64,000 bases of DNA from Gemmataceae bacterium (GTDB lineage Bacteria > Planctomycetota > Planctomycetia > Gemmatales > Gemmataceae), in assembly GCA_009692005.1 (NCBI GenBank), contig SHZZ01000008.1:1-64000 (forward strand), given 5' to 3'. The number at the start of each line of letters is the position of its first letter. The first letter of the stretch is position 1. The translations under genes and the position numbers were made by a program. The notes beneath the pieces were generated by a model that was not told the origin of the DNA, did not search any database, and worked only from the letters and a program-made list of their open reading frames with translations. Of the stretch, positions 18,046 through 27,567 are shown in pieces.

Positions 18046-18795
18046 GTGGAAAAAGCTACTGAAGAAAAACGCTTAAACCAGTATTTAGCCCATGCGGGTG
18101 TTGCTTCTCGCAGGCATTGTGAAAATTTGATTCTCCGCGGCAGGGTCACAGTGGATGGCGAAGTGGTGAGGGAGTTGGGAACCCGCGTACACACAGGCCA
18201 AACCGTCGCAGTGGATGGCCAAGAACTTCAGGGGGAAATCCTGGTTTACTGGATTCTAAACAAACCCCAGGGTTATCTGTGCACGAATCATGATCCTTCC
18301 CAGCGGCCCCTGGCAGGCGATTTCATGACCCATGTAAAGGAAAGGCTGTTTCTGGTGGGGCGATTGGATGAGGACAGCGAAGGGTTGCTGCTGTTTACCA
18401 ACGACGGCAGCCTGGCGCAAAAAATCACGCATCCGCGGTTTGGGGTTGAAAAGGTCTACCATTGCCAGGTAGCTGGATTTCTCAAAAGAGAAGAAATGGC
18501 CAAATTGGAAAAAGGGGTATGGTCCAGCGAAGGACGGATGCAAGCCAAGCGGGTCCGGCCCATGAAAAGGCAAGGCGAGAGTTTGTGGCTGGAAATCACC
18601 CTGTGTGAAGGAAAGAATCGGGAAATCCGGCGCATGCTTGCTGCTCTGGGTCACAAAGTTCTGAAATTAAAGCGAGTATCGATCGGGCCGATCCGAATGG
18701 ACAGGCTTCCCAAGGGAAAATCCCGCCGTTTGAAACCCAATGAAGTCGCTCAACTCCAGAGAGTATTTTCCAAACCAAAGGCGCCGGGTCATTGA
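18046..18795 (+). CDS. 16S/23S rRNA pseudouridine synthase (RsuA/RluB family)
   Basis: 249 residues. The start is GTG at 18046 with AAGGAG five nt upstream. An S4 RNA-binding domain (residues about 7-60, with RLNQYLAHAGVASRRHCE) is followed by the pseudouridine synthase domain. Its catalytic Asp lies in GRLDEDSEGLLLFTND, and the C-terminal motif EGKNREIRRML is characteristic. The family isomerises a single uridine in rRNA. RsuA (16S) and RluB/RluE/RluF (23S) cannot be separated with confidence; the presence of S4 and the length favour RluB. It belongs to a three-gene run with yceH and the reductase gene that follows. Confidence 0.9.
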   Translation: MEKATEEKRLNQYLAHAGVASRRHCENLILRGRVTVDGEVVRELGTRVHTGQTVAVDGQELQGEILVYWILNKPQGYLCTNHDPSQRPLAGDFMTHVKERLFLVGRLDEDSEGLLLFTNDGSLAQKITHPRFGVEKVYHCQVAGFLKREEMAKLEKGVWSSEGRMQAKRVRPMKRQGESLWLEITLCEGKNREIRRMLAALGHKVLKLKRVSIGPIRMDRLPKGKSRRLKPNEVAQLQRVFSKPKAPGH

Positions 18796-18798
18796 AGC

Positions 18799-19623
18799 GT
18801 GCGCCAGCAATCAGCAATAATCCGGGATCACTTTCAAATCGCCCAAGGAACCTATATGGTTCATTTGGACAGCCCTGAAATTGCCGCCCAAATTCGCCCA
18901 GGGCAATTCTTCATGGTCCGTCTCCCAGGACAAAGCGACCCCTTATTGGGCAGGCCTTTTGCCCTGTATGACACTGCGGTGGATTCCTTGGGAAACCCCA
19001 CAGGAATATGGTTCGCTTACCTGCAAGTGGGGAAGATGACCGGTATTTTTCCCGATTGGGGCCAAGGGAAAAAAGTGGAGTTGTGGGGGCCATTGGGAAA
19101 ACCATTTCCCATTCCATCAAGCGGAAAAAAAGTGACCTTAATTGCGGGCGGAATCGGCCAAACTCCTTTCCTTGCTTTTGCGAAACAGTTGCTTGGCATC
19201 AAAGGCTTTGGCGGAGATCAACCTTTTCCCCACACCAAAAATGCGGAATTTCTCTATGGTGTGCGATCGAAGGAGTTTCTGGCAGGAGTAGTTGATTTTT
19301 CCTCCACGGGTATTTCATTCTTAATTGCAACCGAGGACGGAAGCGAAGGGTTTCACGGCCGGGTAACAGGATTGCTCAAGAATCGGCCAAGCGCTGAAGT
19401 TTGGTACGGTTGCGGACCGGAACCGATGCTAAAAGCCCTTTCCCTTCTTGCCAAAGAAACCAATACTCCCTGTTTTCTTTCCCTGGAAACTCCCATGGCC
19501 TGCGGGCTAGGCATTTGCTTTAGCTGCGTTGCCAAGGTAAAAGTAGGGGGTGCTTGGGATTACCAACGGGTTTGTGTGAACGGCCCTATTTTCGATTCTT
19601 CTCTACTCCTGATGGACGAATAG
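18799..19623 (+). CDS. Dihydroorotate dehydrogenase electron-transfer subunit-like flavoprotein (PyrK type)
   Basis: 274 residues, GTG start 3 bp after the preceding stop. A ferredoxin-reductase FAD domain (GQFFMVR, GRPFALYD) is followed by an NAD domain opening with AGGIGQTPFLAF. Near the C-terminus there is the PyrK [2Fe-2S] cysteine array: ETPMACGLGICFSCV and a fourth Cys in RVCVNGP. In PyrD-PyrK enzymes this subunit passes electrons from dihydroorotate to NAD. No pyrD lies in this window, so the partner is unknown and another reductase role is possible. The intact cysteines indicate a working iron-sulphur cluster. Confidence 0.85.
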   Translation: MRQQSAIIRDHFQIAQGTYMVHLDSPEIAAQIRPGQFFMVRLPGQSDPLLGRPFALYDTAVDSLGNPTGIWFAYLQVGKMTGIFPDWGQGKKVELWGPLGKPFPIPSSGKKVTLIAGGIGQTPFLAFAKQLLGIKGFGGDQPFPHTKNAEFLYGVRSKEFLAGVVDFSSTGISFLIATEDGSEGFHGRVTGLLKNRPSAEVWYGCGPEPMLKALSLLAKETNTPCFLSLETPMACGLGICFSCVAKVKVGGAWDYQRVCVNGPIFDSSLLLMDE

Positions 19624-19653
19624 GGGAATACCAGAGTATTATGACTGGGGCCT

Positions 19654-21792
19654 ATGCTTTCCCGATTTCCCTTGGCCGCGGATGCTTTTGAACCGATGTC
19701 GAACTTTGTAATTGCCAAGTGCCCAGGCTGTTCAAAATCCCTCAAGGTCCCGCCTGACTGGGTAGGGCAAATCATTCGTTGCAAGTATTGCGATATGACC
19801 ATCCAGGTCCGCTCGCAAGGGAAACCCCAGAATGGGGAATACAAACCGGAAAAATCCCTTCCTGTTCAACCGTCTCTTCCATTGAAGAACAGCCATCTCC
19901 CTTTGCCGGCCAGAAAAAACGACTTTTCCTTCAAAGGCGCGGGGGATGTTTCCAACTTGCCTCGGTTCAAGAAAAGCAATGGCCGGTGGACAACGCCAGT
20001 CCTGCTTTTGCTGTTTCTGGCATTTCTGGGTATTGGCCTGGTTTTTGCCCTGCCTCAACTGAAAAAAATCCTCGATGGGGGAGATAGTAAAGGGGGTGAC
20101 AATAATGGCGACCCCAATTCAATCGTCCATAAGGATCCCATAGGGGATAAGGGCAAACAAAACCAAGGCGGGCTTCCGGAGCTAGGAAAAGATAAAACTC
20201 CCGGCGGGAATTTCCATGGCAACTTCCCAAGGCGGGCCTTGATCATCAGCATTCATAACTACCTTTATGCCAATCCGACTCAATATGGAATGATGGTGTC
20301 GGGCGCCAGAAATATTCCTGGTTTGGTAAACATCTTGCGCAACCAATTTCACATTCCCAGCGGGCAAATTGTTCACCTGAGTGATAATGCCAAGGAAAAC
20401 CCGATATCCCCGGTGAAAAGCGCCATTGAATCCACGGTGACGGGATTCCTGAAAAGTTCACGAAAGCAAGACCGCGTACTCTTGGCTTTTATTGGCCACG
20501 CCGTGGAATCGGAAGGCGAAGTATTTCTGGCTCCCATCGAGGGGGACTTGACCGAAAACGCCACGCTCATTCCGCTGAAATGGCTTTTCAAGGAATTGGG
20601 GGATAGCCCTGCCAGGCAGAAAGTCCTAATTCTTGATGTCTGCCGTTTTAACCCCGTTGTGGGATCGGAAAGGCCGGGCGGAACCCCCATGTCCGAGAAA
20701 ATGGAAAAGGCCATTCAGGCGGCGCCGGATGGCGTCCAAGTGATTTCCGCTTGTTCCATGGATCAGCGGTCGATGGAAACCGACAATGAGCCAATGGGTT
20801 TATTCCTCGATTCATTTTACGCGGTGGCTCAAAAAGGCATTCCAGGCAAAATTCAGCAACCCAATGATCCCTTCCCATTAAAAGAACTGACTGATTCGGT
20901 AAATAAAACCATGCGGGAAGCCATGGACGGACAGAATATCAAACAAGTGGCCAAGCTTTTTGGGCAAATGAAATCTGCGGGAGAAGACTTTAACGATTCG
21001 GAGCAGAAACCACCGAAGGCATCCATTACCGGCGTGACACCCATGAACCCGGAAAGCCGTGAAATGATTGAAGTGGTTTTCAAGGAAATCAGCACTCCGC
21101 CGGTTAAGCCTTCCAATATCGACTTGACTCTCCGCTATGAGGTTTTGCCCCCCCTATCCCCGGATGCCTTGAAACAACTAGGCGCCAAATCCGGCGCGGA
21201 AACTGAACTGCAAAAGGCAGTCAAGCGCGCCAGGAATGAATTGTGGGCCGTTTCCCCCATGGAACCTCCCGCCGATATCAAGGCGGAGGTCATGAAAATC
21301 AAAGCTCAAGTCAAAGTCAATTTGAATGTCATGAGGGATGGCTACCGGGCCCCGAATAATGAAAACGCTTTTAAAGCTGAAATTGAAAGAGATGAAAAAG
21401 AAGTAGCCCGAATGTTTTTGAATTTGCAAGAAGCCCTGGATGACTTAATCAAATTGGAAGAAGCCAGGGAAATGGAAGGCAAACGCTGGCAAGCCAACTA
21501 CGACTTTATTCGGGCCCGGCTTTCCGCGCAAATCGCTTACCTTTATGAATATCAATCCATGCTTGGTCAACTGCGCAAAGAACTTCCCCCACGGGATGCG
21601 AAAATCCATGGCGGGTGGAAATTAGCCTCGACCGCGAAACTGACCGGCGACAGCACGGGGAAAAAGCTGGCCAAGGAATCCAATAAAACCATGGAGCAAC
21701 TGGTCAAGGACCTGGCTGGTAGCCCGTGGGAAATTCTCGCCAAAAGAGAAAAATTCACTAACCTGGGTCTGGAATGGCAACCCACCCGCTGA
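19654..21792 (+). CDS. Caspase-fold (peptidase C14) membrane protein with N-terminal zinc ribbon
   Basis: 712 residues, or 698 if the ATG at 19696 is used. A zinc ribbon with two C-x2-C pairs (CPGC, then CKYC about 21 residues later) opens the protein. A single membrane segment lies at about 114-137. The caspase/metacaspase-like domain follows at about 190-400, starting RRALIISIHNYLYA. Its catalytic His is in LAFIGHAVE near 278 and its Cys in ILDVCRFNP near 329, so the dyad is present, although the canonical GHG and DxC context is diverged. The last 300 residues are largely helical with no recognised domain. Planctomycetes are known to carry many such proteins. Substrate and role are unknown. 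The neighbouring membrane-protein gene is convergent, with stops 2 bp apart. Confidence 0.82.
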   Translation: MLSRFPLAADAFEPMSNFVIAKCPGCSKSLKVPPDWVGQIIRCKYCDMTIQVRSQGKPQNGEYKPEKSLPVQPSLPLKNSHLPLPARKNDFSFKGAGDVSNLPRFKKSNGRWTTPVLLLLFLAFLGIGLVFALPQLKKILDGGDSKGGDNNGDPNSIVHKDPIGDKGKQNQGGLPELGKDKTPGGNFHGNFPRRALIISIHNYLYANPTQYGMMVSGARNIPGLVNILRNQFHIPSGQIVHLSDNAKENPISPVKSAIESTVTGFLKSSRKQDRVLLAFIGHAVESEGEVFLAPIEGDLTENATLIPLKWLFKELGDSPARQKVLILDVCRFNPVVGSERPGGTPMSEKMEKAIQAAPDGVQVISACSMDQRSMETDNEPMGLFLDSFYAVAQKGIPGKIQQPNDPFPLKELTDSVNKTMREAMDGQNIKQVAKLFGQMKSAGEDFNDSEQKPPKASITGVTPMNPESREMIEVVFKEISTPPVKPSNIDLTLRYEVLPPLSPDALKQLGAKSGAETELQKAVKRARNELWAVSPMEPPADIKAEVMKIKAQVKVNLNVMRDGYRAPNNENAFKAEIERDEKEVARMFLNLQEALDDLIKLEEAREMEGKRWQANYDFIRARLSAQIAYLYEYQSMLGQLRKELPPRDAKIHGGWKLASTAKLTGDSTGKKLAKESNKTMEQLVKDLAGSPWEILAKREKFTNLGLEWQPTR

Positions 21793-21793
21793 T

Positions 21794-24700
21794 TCAAGCT
21801 GTGAGCAACTGCTTATTCTGCGCCTGGGCAATCCCTTGCCCATTCGATTCCTGATGATTGAACTCGGTAATGGAATGGGACGCCAGTCCCAATAGATCTG
21901 GCTCGACTCCAGCAAAATTCAATGGTTCAACTTCAAGGTCCATGGCCGCCCTGTCCCAACCTTTGGCCCAGTCCTTCCATGCCACCGGGTGTAAATAAAA
22001 CAAGGAACGCGACCAATTCAGTTCGGGTGTCTGCCGGGGGGAATTTTCTATTTCTTCCAAGGAGAGAACCCCTTTTCCTCGGTCGAAAGAATACCCATTT
22101 TTTTCACTTTGGAAATTGATTAAGGCAAATCCTTCTTTGGCAAATTCCCATTTTTTGGCCCAGCCAGGAAGGCCATTCGAAATCTGCTCCATGGAAAGTT
22201 CCACCCCGGCGAATTTGAAAAGCCCTGCAACTCCCAAATTCAGGCTGCGCTGTTGCATTTGGTTCAACCCCCAGTCTCCTGTCGGGTTGGAAACGCTTCC
22301 GAGTATCCATCCCTGAGAATACTCAAAACAAAGGGAAAAACTTGCACACCCCTCGCCTTCCAAACCAGAAAGCACAACTTTTACACGGTTTAGTCCCAAT
22401 TGGATTTCTTTCACGCGGAAGGGGTTAGGAAACGCTTTATTATTCTGTTGCATGGGATTTAGAAAATCCCTTTCAACGAAGCGGGCAAGACGGTCCTTGA
22501 GAGATTGCAATTCCAACCGAAGGGTCCGGGCATGCCGCCAATCGTTTTCCTGAATTGCTTTTTTTTCGGTGACACGCAGCCGGTGAAATAGCCGGGGAAT
22601 CGTACCAGAATAAAACCCCGGACGCAGCAGTTGGCCCACCGTTTCCCCATAGCTGCCCACCATGACCGGCCTGAGAGAAGTAGGCCGGTTGGCCCGGTAA
22701 AGCCCCCAATTCTCCTTGGTTTCCCAAAAAAGAAAACCAAAGGCATCAGGCAGCAGCCACAAAGTTGACCCGATAATTAAATTGGCTGCAACATCGCCAA
22801 TGAAAGGGGACAAAAAACTTACCAGGGCTGGGTGCAATGGCAAGGCGACCGGGTAAACGAATTTGGCCGCCACCGAGGAGACGGGAAACTTGATCGGGTT
22901 GATTCCTGGTTCCACCAAAACCACCAGGTAAAAGCGGATAAAAAACGCGATCGGGGCCCACAGAATGGTAAGAGCGCCTCGAGCTACAACTTTCCAGGCA
23001 GTAGGGTGGCCTTTTAAACGAAGCCAATCATCCACGCGGCGCAAGAGATATTCCAGTCCCTGGATTATTTTCCGGAAGATTTCCAGGGCCAATTTAAAAA
23101 GAATGACAATTAACCCCTCCTTTATCAGTTGGCTTAACTCCTTCACGCAACGGAGGAGCATTTCTGTCAGGAACCGGCCCAAGGGGGTGTTCAGGAAAAA
23201 GGTAAATACCAGAAATAAGGCGGCATCGGTGAAATACTTGGGGAAATATACAGGCAACCAGATCGCAATTGCTTCCGCAAACACCAAGGGTTTAAGAAGG
23301 TAGGAGTAAACCCATTGCGCAGGGTAGCTACGGAGCATTAACAAGAGCGGCGGCCAGAAAACAACCGCCTTGGGAATTTCAAAAAGAAAGAATTTAAAAA
23401 CACTGTAAAAAGCTTTGGAAATGCCCGTTGCGGCGCCCCGGATCCAGCGAATGTTGATCAGGCCAAAAAGCAAAATTCCCAAAAACAGGAAACTTTCCGC
23501 ACGCAAGGCAGCGGGAGGTCGGACCTGAATGGCTTTTTCACAGATAATATCAAGAGCTTCAACTACTAGGAAGGCCCCGCCAAAAGGCAGAGTCAAGTAA
23601 CGAGTAATCAACCTGCCCGTAGCTGTGCCAAAATTGAGCGCCGTCAGTTTTTCCAGCCAACGAAGATAGCAATCGCTCCTGCGGTAAACGCCGTCCAGTC
23701 GGATCCCCAGCAATCGATCCAGATGCAATAAAGAATCTCCCTTGAGCAAAGCGAGGGGACTGGCGATATCTTCCATTTTGAGGTGATTTCTTGAAACCAT
23801 GTCGCGTAGATCGGAGTAGTCTAAAAAACCACGGTCGAGAACCCGGTCAATAATTTCCTCAACCAGCCGCCGGCGGGCTATCTCGCCCTGAGCCCCTTCC
23901 CCCAGCAGTCCTGCCTGGCCCAAACAATCGATAAGTAACGGCCGGATTGTATCCCGGACGCGGTTCTCATGATCACGGCCAATTGCCAGAATCAGGTTTT
24001 CCAGGTTTTTTCTATCGGTGAAAGACAGGCGAGTTGAAGTGGAACGCAACCCCGCGGCGCGGAGGCGGTGGTGAATATTCAATTGCCTTTGAAAGGGAAG
24101 CGGCCTTTGCAGCGGTTTCTTCCCCAGGGAAAAAACCCACCCTGACAAGTCCAGACGGAAAATCTCCTGCTCATGATCTTCGCAGGCAAGTTGCAGTTCC
24201 CGAAGCAACCTGGCTTCCGCGGTATTGGAACCTTGATCCGCTTTACTCAACAAGGGAAACAAGGCTGATTCCCATTGTGAAATTTTGGAGGGGTCAAAAT
24301 CGAGGGCCTTTTGCAATCGTCCCACCAGAATGCGGATTTCGCCGTGGGCTTGGGCCATGGTTTCTGCGGAAAATTCCGCAGGGGCAATGCGGTTGGCCTG
24401 CGTCCATAAAATGGCAGCCCCTACCTGGTTATGCCCGATGGATTCTTTCCTTGCCTGTTGGGAAAGGCGCTGGAAATACTCATTGGATTCCTCGGAGTGC
24501 GTTTCGGGAGTTGGCTGCGGGTCGGGGGCTTTTTCCAGCCGGGTTTGCTGAAAAATGGCCAGATCAGGAATATCCTTTCGCATCACGGCTAATGCCGCCT
24601 CGATATCCCGGATGGCGGGAAAGTAATTGCCCAGTAAATTTTCCGAAAAATGGTACAGGGCCAAGAACTCCGCGGTAAATTCCATGTATTGGTTAAACAA

Positions 24701-25180
24701 CGGCTCCTCGCCAGACAGCTTCTTTTCCTCCGATAAAACCAGGAGCGCTTCCTCAAAGGCAATCCTCCCAATGGCTTCAATCCGTTCTTCCAATTGGCCT
24801 GGGGAACATTCGCCCTTTTCCCTTAATTCCATGAAGGTCAATTTCACCCGAGCTTTGAACAGCCGTTGCCAATATTCCAAGCTGGCGGAATTCAAATCCT
24901 TGGGAGAGAAAATATCCACATCCACTCGCGCCAGTAAAAGCGCCTTGTCGAAAGAAGCATCGGGCGGCTCCAATGGGTAATCAATGGCTTTTGAAACCGC
25001 GGCAAGTTCGCTCAAGTCCACCCAGAGGAAATCCCCTTGGCAGGGCGGCCCCCCCAGCGGATTGTGGAAAATAGGGGAATCACTTTTAAAGATAAGGGCT
25101 TTTTCAACGATACGAGGCGGGATCAAAATTACCCGGGGTTCCAGCTTTTTGACTTCAACTTCCAAAGCCAAGGCAACCAT
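21794..25180 (-). CDS. Very large multi-pass membrane protein of unknown function
   Basis: 1128 residues. The N-terminal 500 residues are soluble, helical and charged. A central block at about 520-830 holds numerous hydrophobic segments, for example FLFLGILLFGLINI, AALFLVFTFFLN and LIVILFKLALEIF, probably six to eight membrane passes. The C-terminal 300 residues are again soluble, with beta-like stretches. I recognise no enzymatic motif or named family. The ATG has GGAGA ten nt upstream. It is monocistronic by orientation, convergent with the caspase-fold gene and divergent from the phytanoyl-CoA-dioxygenase gene. The ordinary codon composition and the length of the uninterrupted frame make it a real gene. 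Confidence 0.8.
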   Translation of the reverse strand: MVALALEVEVKKLEPRVILIPPRIVEKALIFKSDSPIFHNPLGGPPCQGDFLWVDLSELAAVSKAIDYPLEPPDASFDKALLLARVDVDIFSPKDLNSASLEYWQRLFKARVKLTFMELREKGECSPGQLEERIEAIGRIAFEEALLVLSEEKKLSGEEPLFNQYMEFTAEFLALYHFSENLLGNYFPAIRDIEAALAVMRKDIPDLAIFQQTRLEKAPDPQPTPETHSEESNEYFQRLSQQARKESIGHNQVGAAILWTQANRIAPAEFSAETMAQAHGEIRILVGRLQKALDFDPSKISQWESALFPLLSKADQGSNTAEARLLRELQLACEDHEQEIFRLDLSGWVFSLGKKPLQRPLPFQRQLNIHHRLRAAGLRSTSTRLSFTDRKNLENLILAIGRDHENRVRDTIRPLLIDCLGQAGLLGEGAQGEIARRRLVEEIIDRVLDRGFLDYSDLRDMVSRNHLKMEDIASPLALLKGDSLLHLDRLLGIRLDGVYRRSDCYLRWLEKLTALNFGTATGRLITRYLTLPFGGAFLVVEALDIICEKAIQVRPPAALRAESFLFLGILLFGLINIRWIRGAATGISKAFYSVFKFFLFEIPKAVVFWPPLLLMLRSYPAQWVYSYLLKPLVFAEAIAIWLPVYFPKYFTDAALFLVFTFFLNTPLGRFLTEMLLRCVKELSQLIKEGLIVILFKLALEIFRKIIQGLEYLLRRVDDWLRLKGHPTAWKVVARGALTILWAPIAFFIRFYLVVLVEPGINPIKFPVSSVAAKFVYPVALPLHPALVSFLSPFIGDVAANLIIGSTLWLLPDAFGFLFWETKENWGLYRANRPTSLRPVMVGSYGETVGQLLRPGFYSGTIPRLFHRLRVTEKKAIQENDWRHARTLRLELQSLKDRLARFVERDFLNPMQQNNKAFPNPFRVKEIQLGLNRVKVVLSGLEGEGCASFSLCFEYSQGWILGSVSNPTGDWGLNQMQQRSLNLGVAGLFKFAGVELSMEQISNGLPGWAKKWEFAKEGFALINFQSEKNGYSFDRGKGVLSLEEIENSPRQTPELNWSRSLFYLHPVAWKDWAKGWDRAAMDLEVEPLNFAGVEPDLLGLASHSITEFNHQESNGQGIAQAQNKQLLTA

Positions 25181-25311
25181 GTTTCGCGATTTTCTCCGGT
25201 TTTCGTGCCTTCCTGGAGAATTACTTTTGATTCCCCCGGAAAATTAGCCCTGGCAGTTTATTCTCCCAATATTTCGCAGTAACATAAACAACAATATTAA
25301 GGAGATTTCCC

Positions 25312-26157
25312 ATGCGGCCGCGAACACTTAATTCCAAGGATATTCAACGCTACCATGAGGATGGCTATGTCATCGCCAAGGGCTTTTTCGACCCGGAAGA
25401 AATTTCGCTCCTGGACCGCGCTGCAAGGGAAGATCATGAACTGGATAAACGGTCCTTCGGCAGAATGGATGGCGAAGGCGGGTGCGTCCGGCTATCGCTT
25501 TGGAATCACCCCGGGGAAGGCATTTACGGAATGTTCGCCCGGTGCGAACGGATCGTGCGATCCGTGGAAGCGATCCTGGAAGGGGAAGTTTATCATTATC
25601 ATTCCAAAATGATCATGAAGGACGCGAAAATCGGGGGTGCCTGGACCTGGCATCAGGATTATGGTTACTGGTATCAGAATGGGATTTTGCAGCCTTTGCT
25701 TACGAGTGTAAGTATCGCGGTGGACCCGGCCACGACGGAAAATGGCTGCTTGCAGGTCATTCCCGGATCCCATCTTTTAGGGCGGATTAACCATAATCTC
25801 TCGGGTGACCAAGCCGGCGCCGACATGGAGCGAGTCCGGGAAATCCTCAAGCGGATGCCAGTGGTCTATTGCGCAATGGAACCTGGCGACGCGATTTTCT
25901 TCCATTGCAACTTGTTGCACCGGTCGAATCAAAACACCTCGGACAAGCCCCGCTGGTCGATGATTTGCTGTTACAACGCCGCCCGGAATAACCCCTACAA
26001 GGAATCGCACCATCCCTGTTACACGCCGCTCAAATTAGTCCCGGATACCGCCCTTAAGGAAGTTGGAATCAAAAGGTTTTCCGACGACCCATCGGATGTC
26101 GCCTGGTTGCAAGACAAGCGGGATCAAAGCGCCAAAATACTGGCGCCTAATCCCTAA
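25312..26157 (+). CDS. Phytanoyl-CoA dioxygenase family protein (Fe/2-oxoglutarate)
   Basis: 281 residues. The double-stranded beta-helix iron site is visible: H-x-D in WTWHQDYGYWYQ near residue 110 and the distal His in CNLLHRSNQN, followed by an Arg in KPRWSMICC that would bind 2-oxoglutarate. ENGCLQVIPGSH is a hallmark of the PhyH family. The enzyme should hydroxylate an unknown small substrate. AAGGAG precedes the ATG by 7 nt, a strong site. The 3' end overlaps the convergent Gfo/Idh/MocA gene by 11 bp. A second PhyH protein lies at 60098-61003 with a different sequence. Confidence 0.88.
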   Translation: MRPRTLNSKDIQRYHEDGYVIAKGFFDPEEISLLDRAAREDHELDKRSFGRMDGEGGCVRLSLWNHPGEGIYGMFARCERIVRSVEAILEGEVYHYHSKMIMKDAKIGGAWTWHQDYGYWYQNGILQPLLTSVSIAVDPATTENGCLQVIPGSHLLGRINHNLSGDQAGADMERVREILKRMPVVYCAMEPGDAIFFHCNLLHRSNQNTSDKPRWSMICCYNAARNNPYKESHHPCYTPLKLVPDTALKEVGIKRFSDDPSDVAWLQDKRDQSAKILAPNP

Positions 26158-27487
26158 ACTGCCTGACCCTGTCAAGAATAGCCCGAATGCGGGGAAATCG
26201 TACTTCCCGCGCCTGTTCCTCAAGAGTCCAGGGGGAACGGTACTCTCGCAGCAAAAACCGGTTGGCCTCGCTATCGTTCGGGAAGACTTCGCTGGCTGGA
26301 TCCCAAACCAGGGTCTTATTCAAGCGGTAGCCAAGGTTGCCGAGGTGGCAAATACTGGCGCTGCGGTGGCCGATTTCCGGTGGACAGATAATGGGCGTGC
26401 CATTCCGTATGCCATCCAGCCAATTTCTGCGGTGGTTATCGGCAACCAAAATGGAAGGGTCGGGCTTCTCCAAAGGCGTTTTCAAGATTTCTTCCTTGGT
26501 GCAGGTAATCGTGGACCTGTCCACATACAAAACCGCGTCGGTTCCCTCAAAGGTGCACCCGCTGGGTCCGCCATGAAACATTTCAATCCCGTTGGCGTAG
26601 ACAAATTTCAAGCCCGAGGAACCTGACGCAGGGGGAATAATTTTCACCGGGCCGGTGTGATCCATGTTCAATGCCCATTGGGCAATGTCAAAATGATGGG
26701 CGCCCATGTCCGCCAGACCGCCGCCGGCGTACTCCCAATAGTTGCGCCAGGCGGGGAAATGTCGGTGGAGGCCTTTGGGGCAAAGAATTTCGTTATAACC
26801 GCGCATGGGCGCGGGCCCAACCCACATATCCCAATTGGTTCCCGGGGGAATTTCCTGCGTTGGCAGGTCGCATTTTACCGCGGGTCCGCTGACACCGACC
26901 CGCACGGTTTTTATTTTCCCTAGCCGACCCGAACGGACTAGCTGGGCCGCCAGGCGGAATTTCCCGCCAAATTCGCTTCGTTGCTGACTGCCAGTTTGAA
27001 AAACCACTCCCGACTTGGCCACTTCCTTTTGAATGAATCTCCCCTCGGCAATGGAATGGGTCAGGGGCTTTTCACAATAAATGTGTTTTTTCAGGCGTGC
27101 GGCCATCACACAAGGAACGGCATGCCAATGATCCGGGGTGGCAATAACCACGGCATCGACCCGGCTATCATTCAGCAGGTCGCGGAAATCCTCATGGGCT
27201 GTGCAGCCCTGGTAATTGACTTGCCCGGATTCCTTGCCATATTTTTCATTAACCCTTTTTTTCGCGTCTTCCAACCGGGTCGGCTCGACATCACAAACAG
27301 ACACGACCTGGACATCGTTCATGCCCAGGAAACTTCCCAAATGGCCGCGGCCCATGGTGCCCACGCCAATAAAACCGAGTTGCAAACGGTTATTAGCGGC
27401 AGAATCCCCGCGCGTGGAACTCAAAGCGAAAGCCCCGGATATTCCTCCCAAAAACAAAGTCTTGTTAAATTCCCTTCGCTGAATCAT
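26147..27487 (-). CDS. Tat-exported Gfo/Idh/MocA family oxidoreductase
   Basis: 446 residues. The N-terminus has a twin-arginine signal, RREFNKTLFLGG, so the folded, NAD(P)-loaded enzyme is expected outside the cytoplasm. The Rossmann motif LGFIGVGTMGRG follows at about residues 36-47. The family EKP motif is in YCEKPLTHSIAEG. The C-terminal half is the alpha/beta Gfo/Idh domain with GGLADMGAHHFD. Members oxidise or epimerise sugars, cyclitols and derivatives. The substrate is unknown, but planctomycetes typically encode dozens of such Tat-exported forms and use them on polysaccharide-derived sugars. Confidence 0.9.
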   Translation of the reverse strand: MIQRREFNKTLFLGGISGAFALSSTRGDSAANNRLQLGFIGVGTMGRGHLGSFLGMNDVQVVSVCDVEPTRLEDAKKRVNEKYGKESGQVNYQGCTAHEDFRDLLNDSRVDAVVIATPDHWHAVPCVMAARLKKHIYCEKPLTHSIAEGRFIQKEVAKSGVVFQTGSQQRSEFGGKFRLAAQLVRSGRLGKIKTVRVGVSGPAVKCDLPTQEIPPGTNWDMWVGPAPMRGYNEILCPKGLHRHFPAWRNYWEYAGGGLADMGAHHFDIAQWALNMDHTGPVKIIPPASGSSGLKFVYANGIEMFHGGPSGCTFEGTDAVLYVDRSTITCTKEEILKTPLEKPDPSILVADNHRRNWLDGIRNGTPIICPPEIGHRSASICHLGNLGYRLNKTLVWDPASEVFPNDSEANRFLLREYRSPWTLEEQAREVRFPRIRAILDRVRQFRD

Positions 27488-27567
27488 TGGCTACTCCCTG
27501 GTTAAGATTGCTTGTGAATTGTTCCCATAATGGATAATTGGCTATTCCTGAAAGAAAAATGCAAGAA

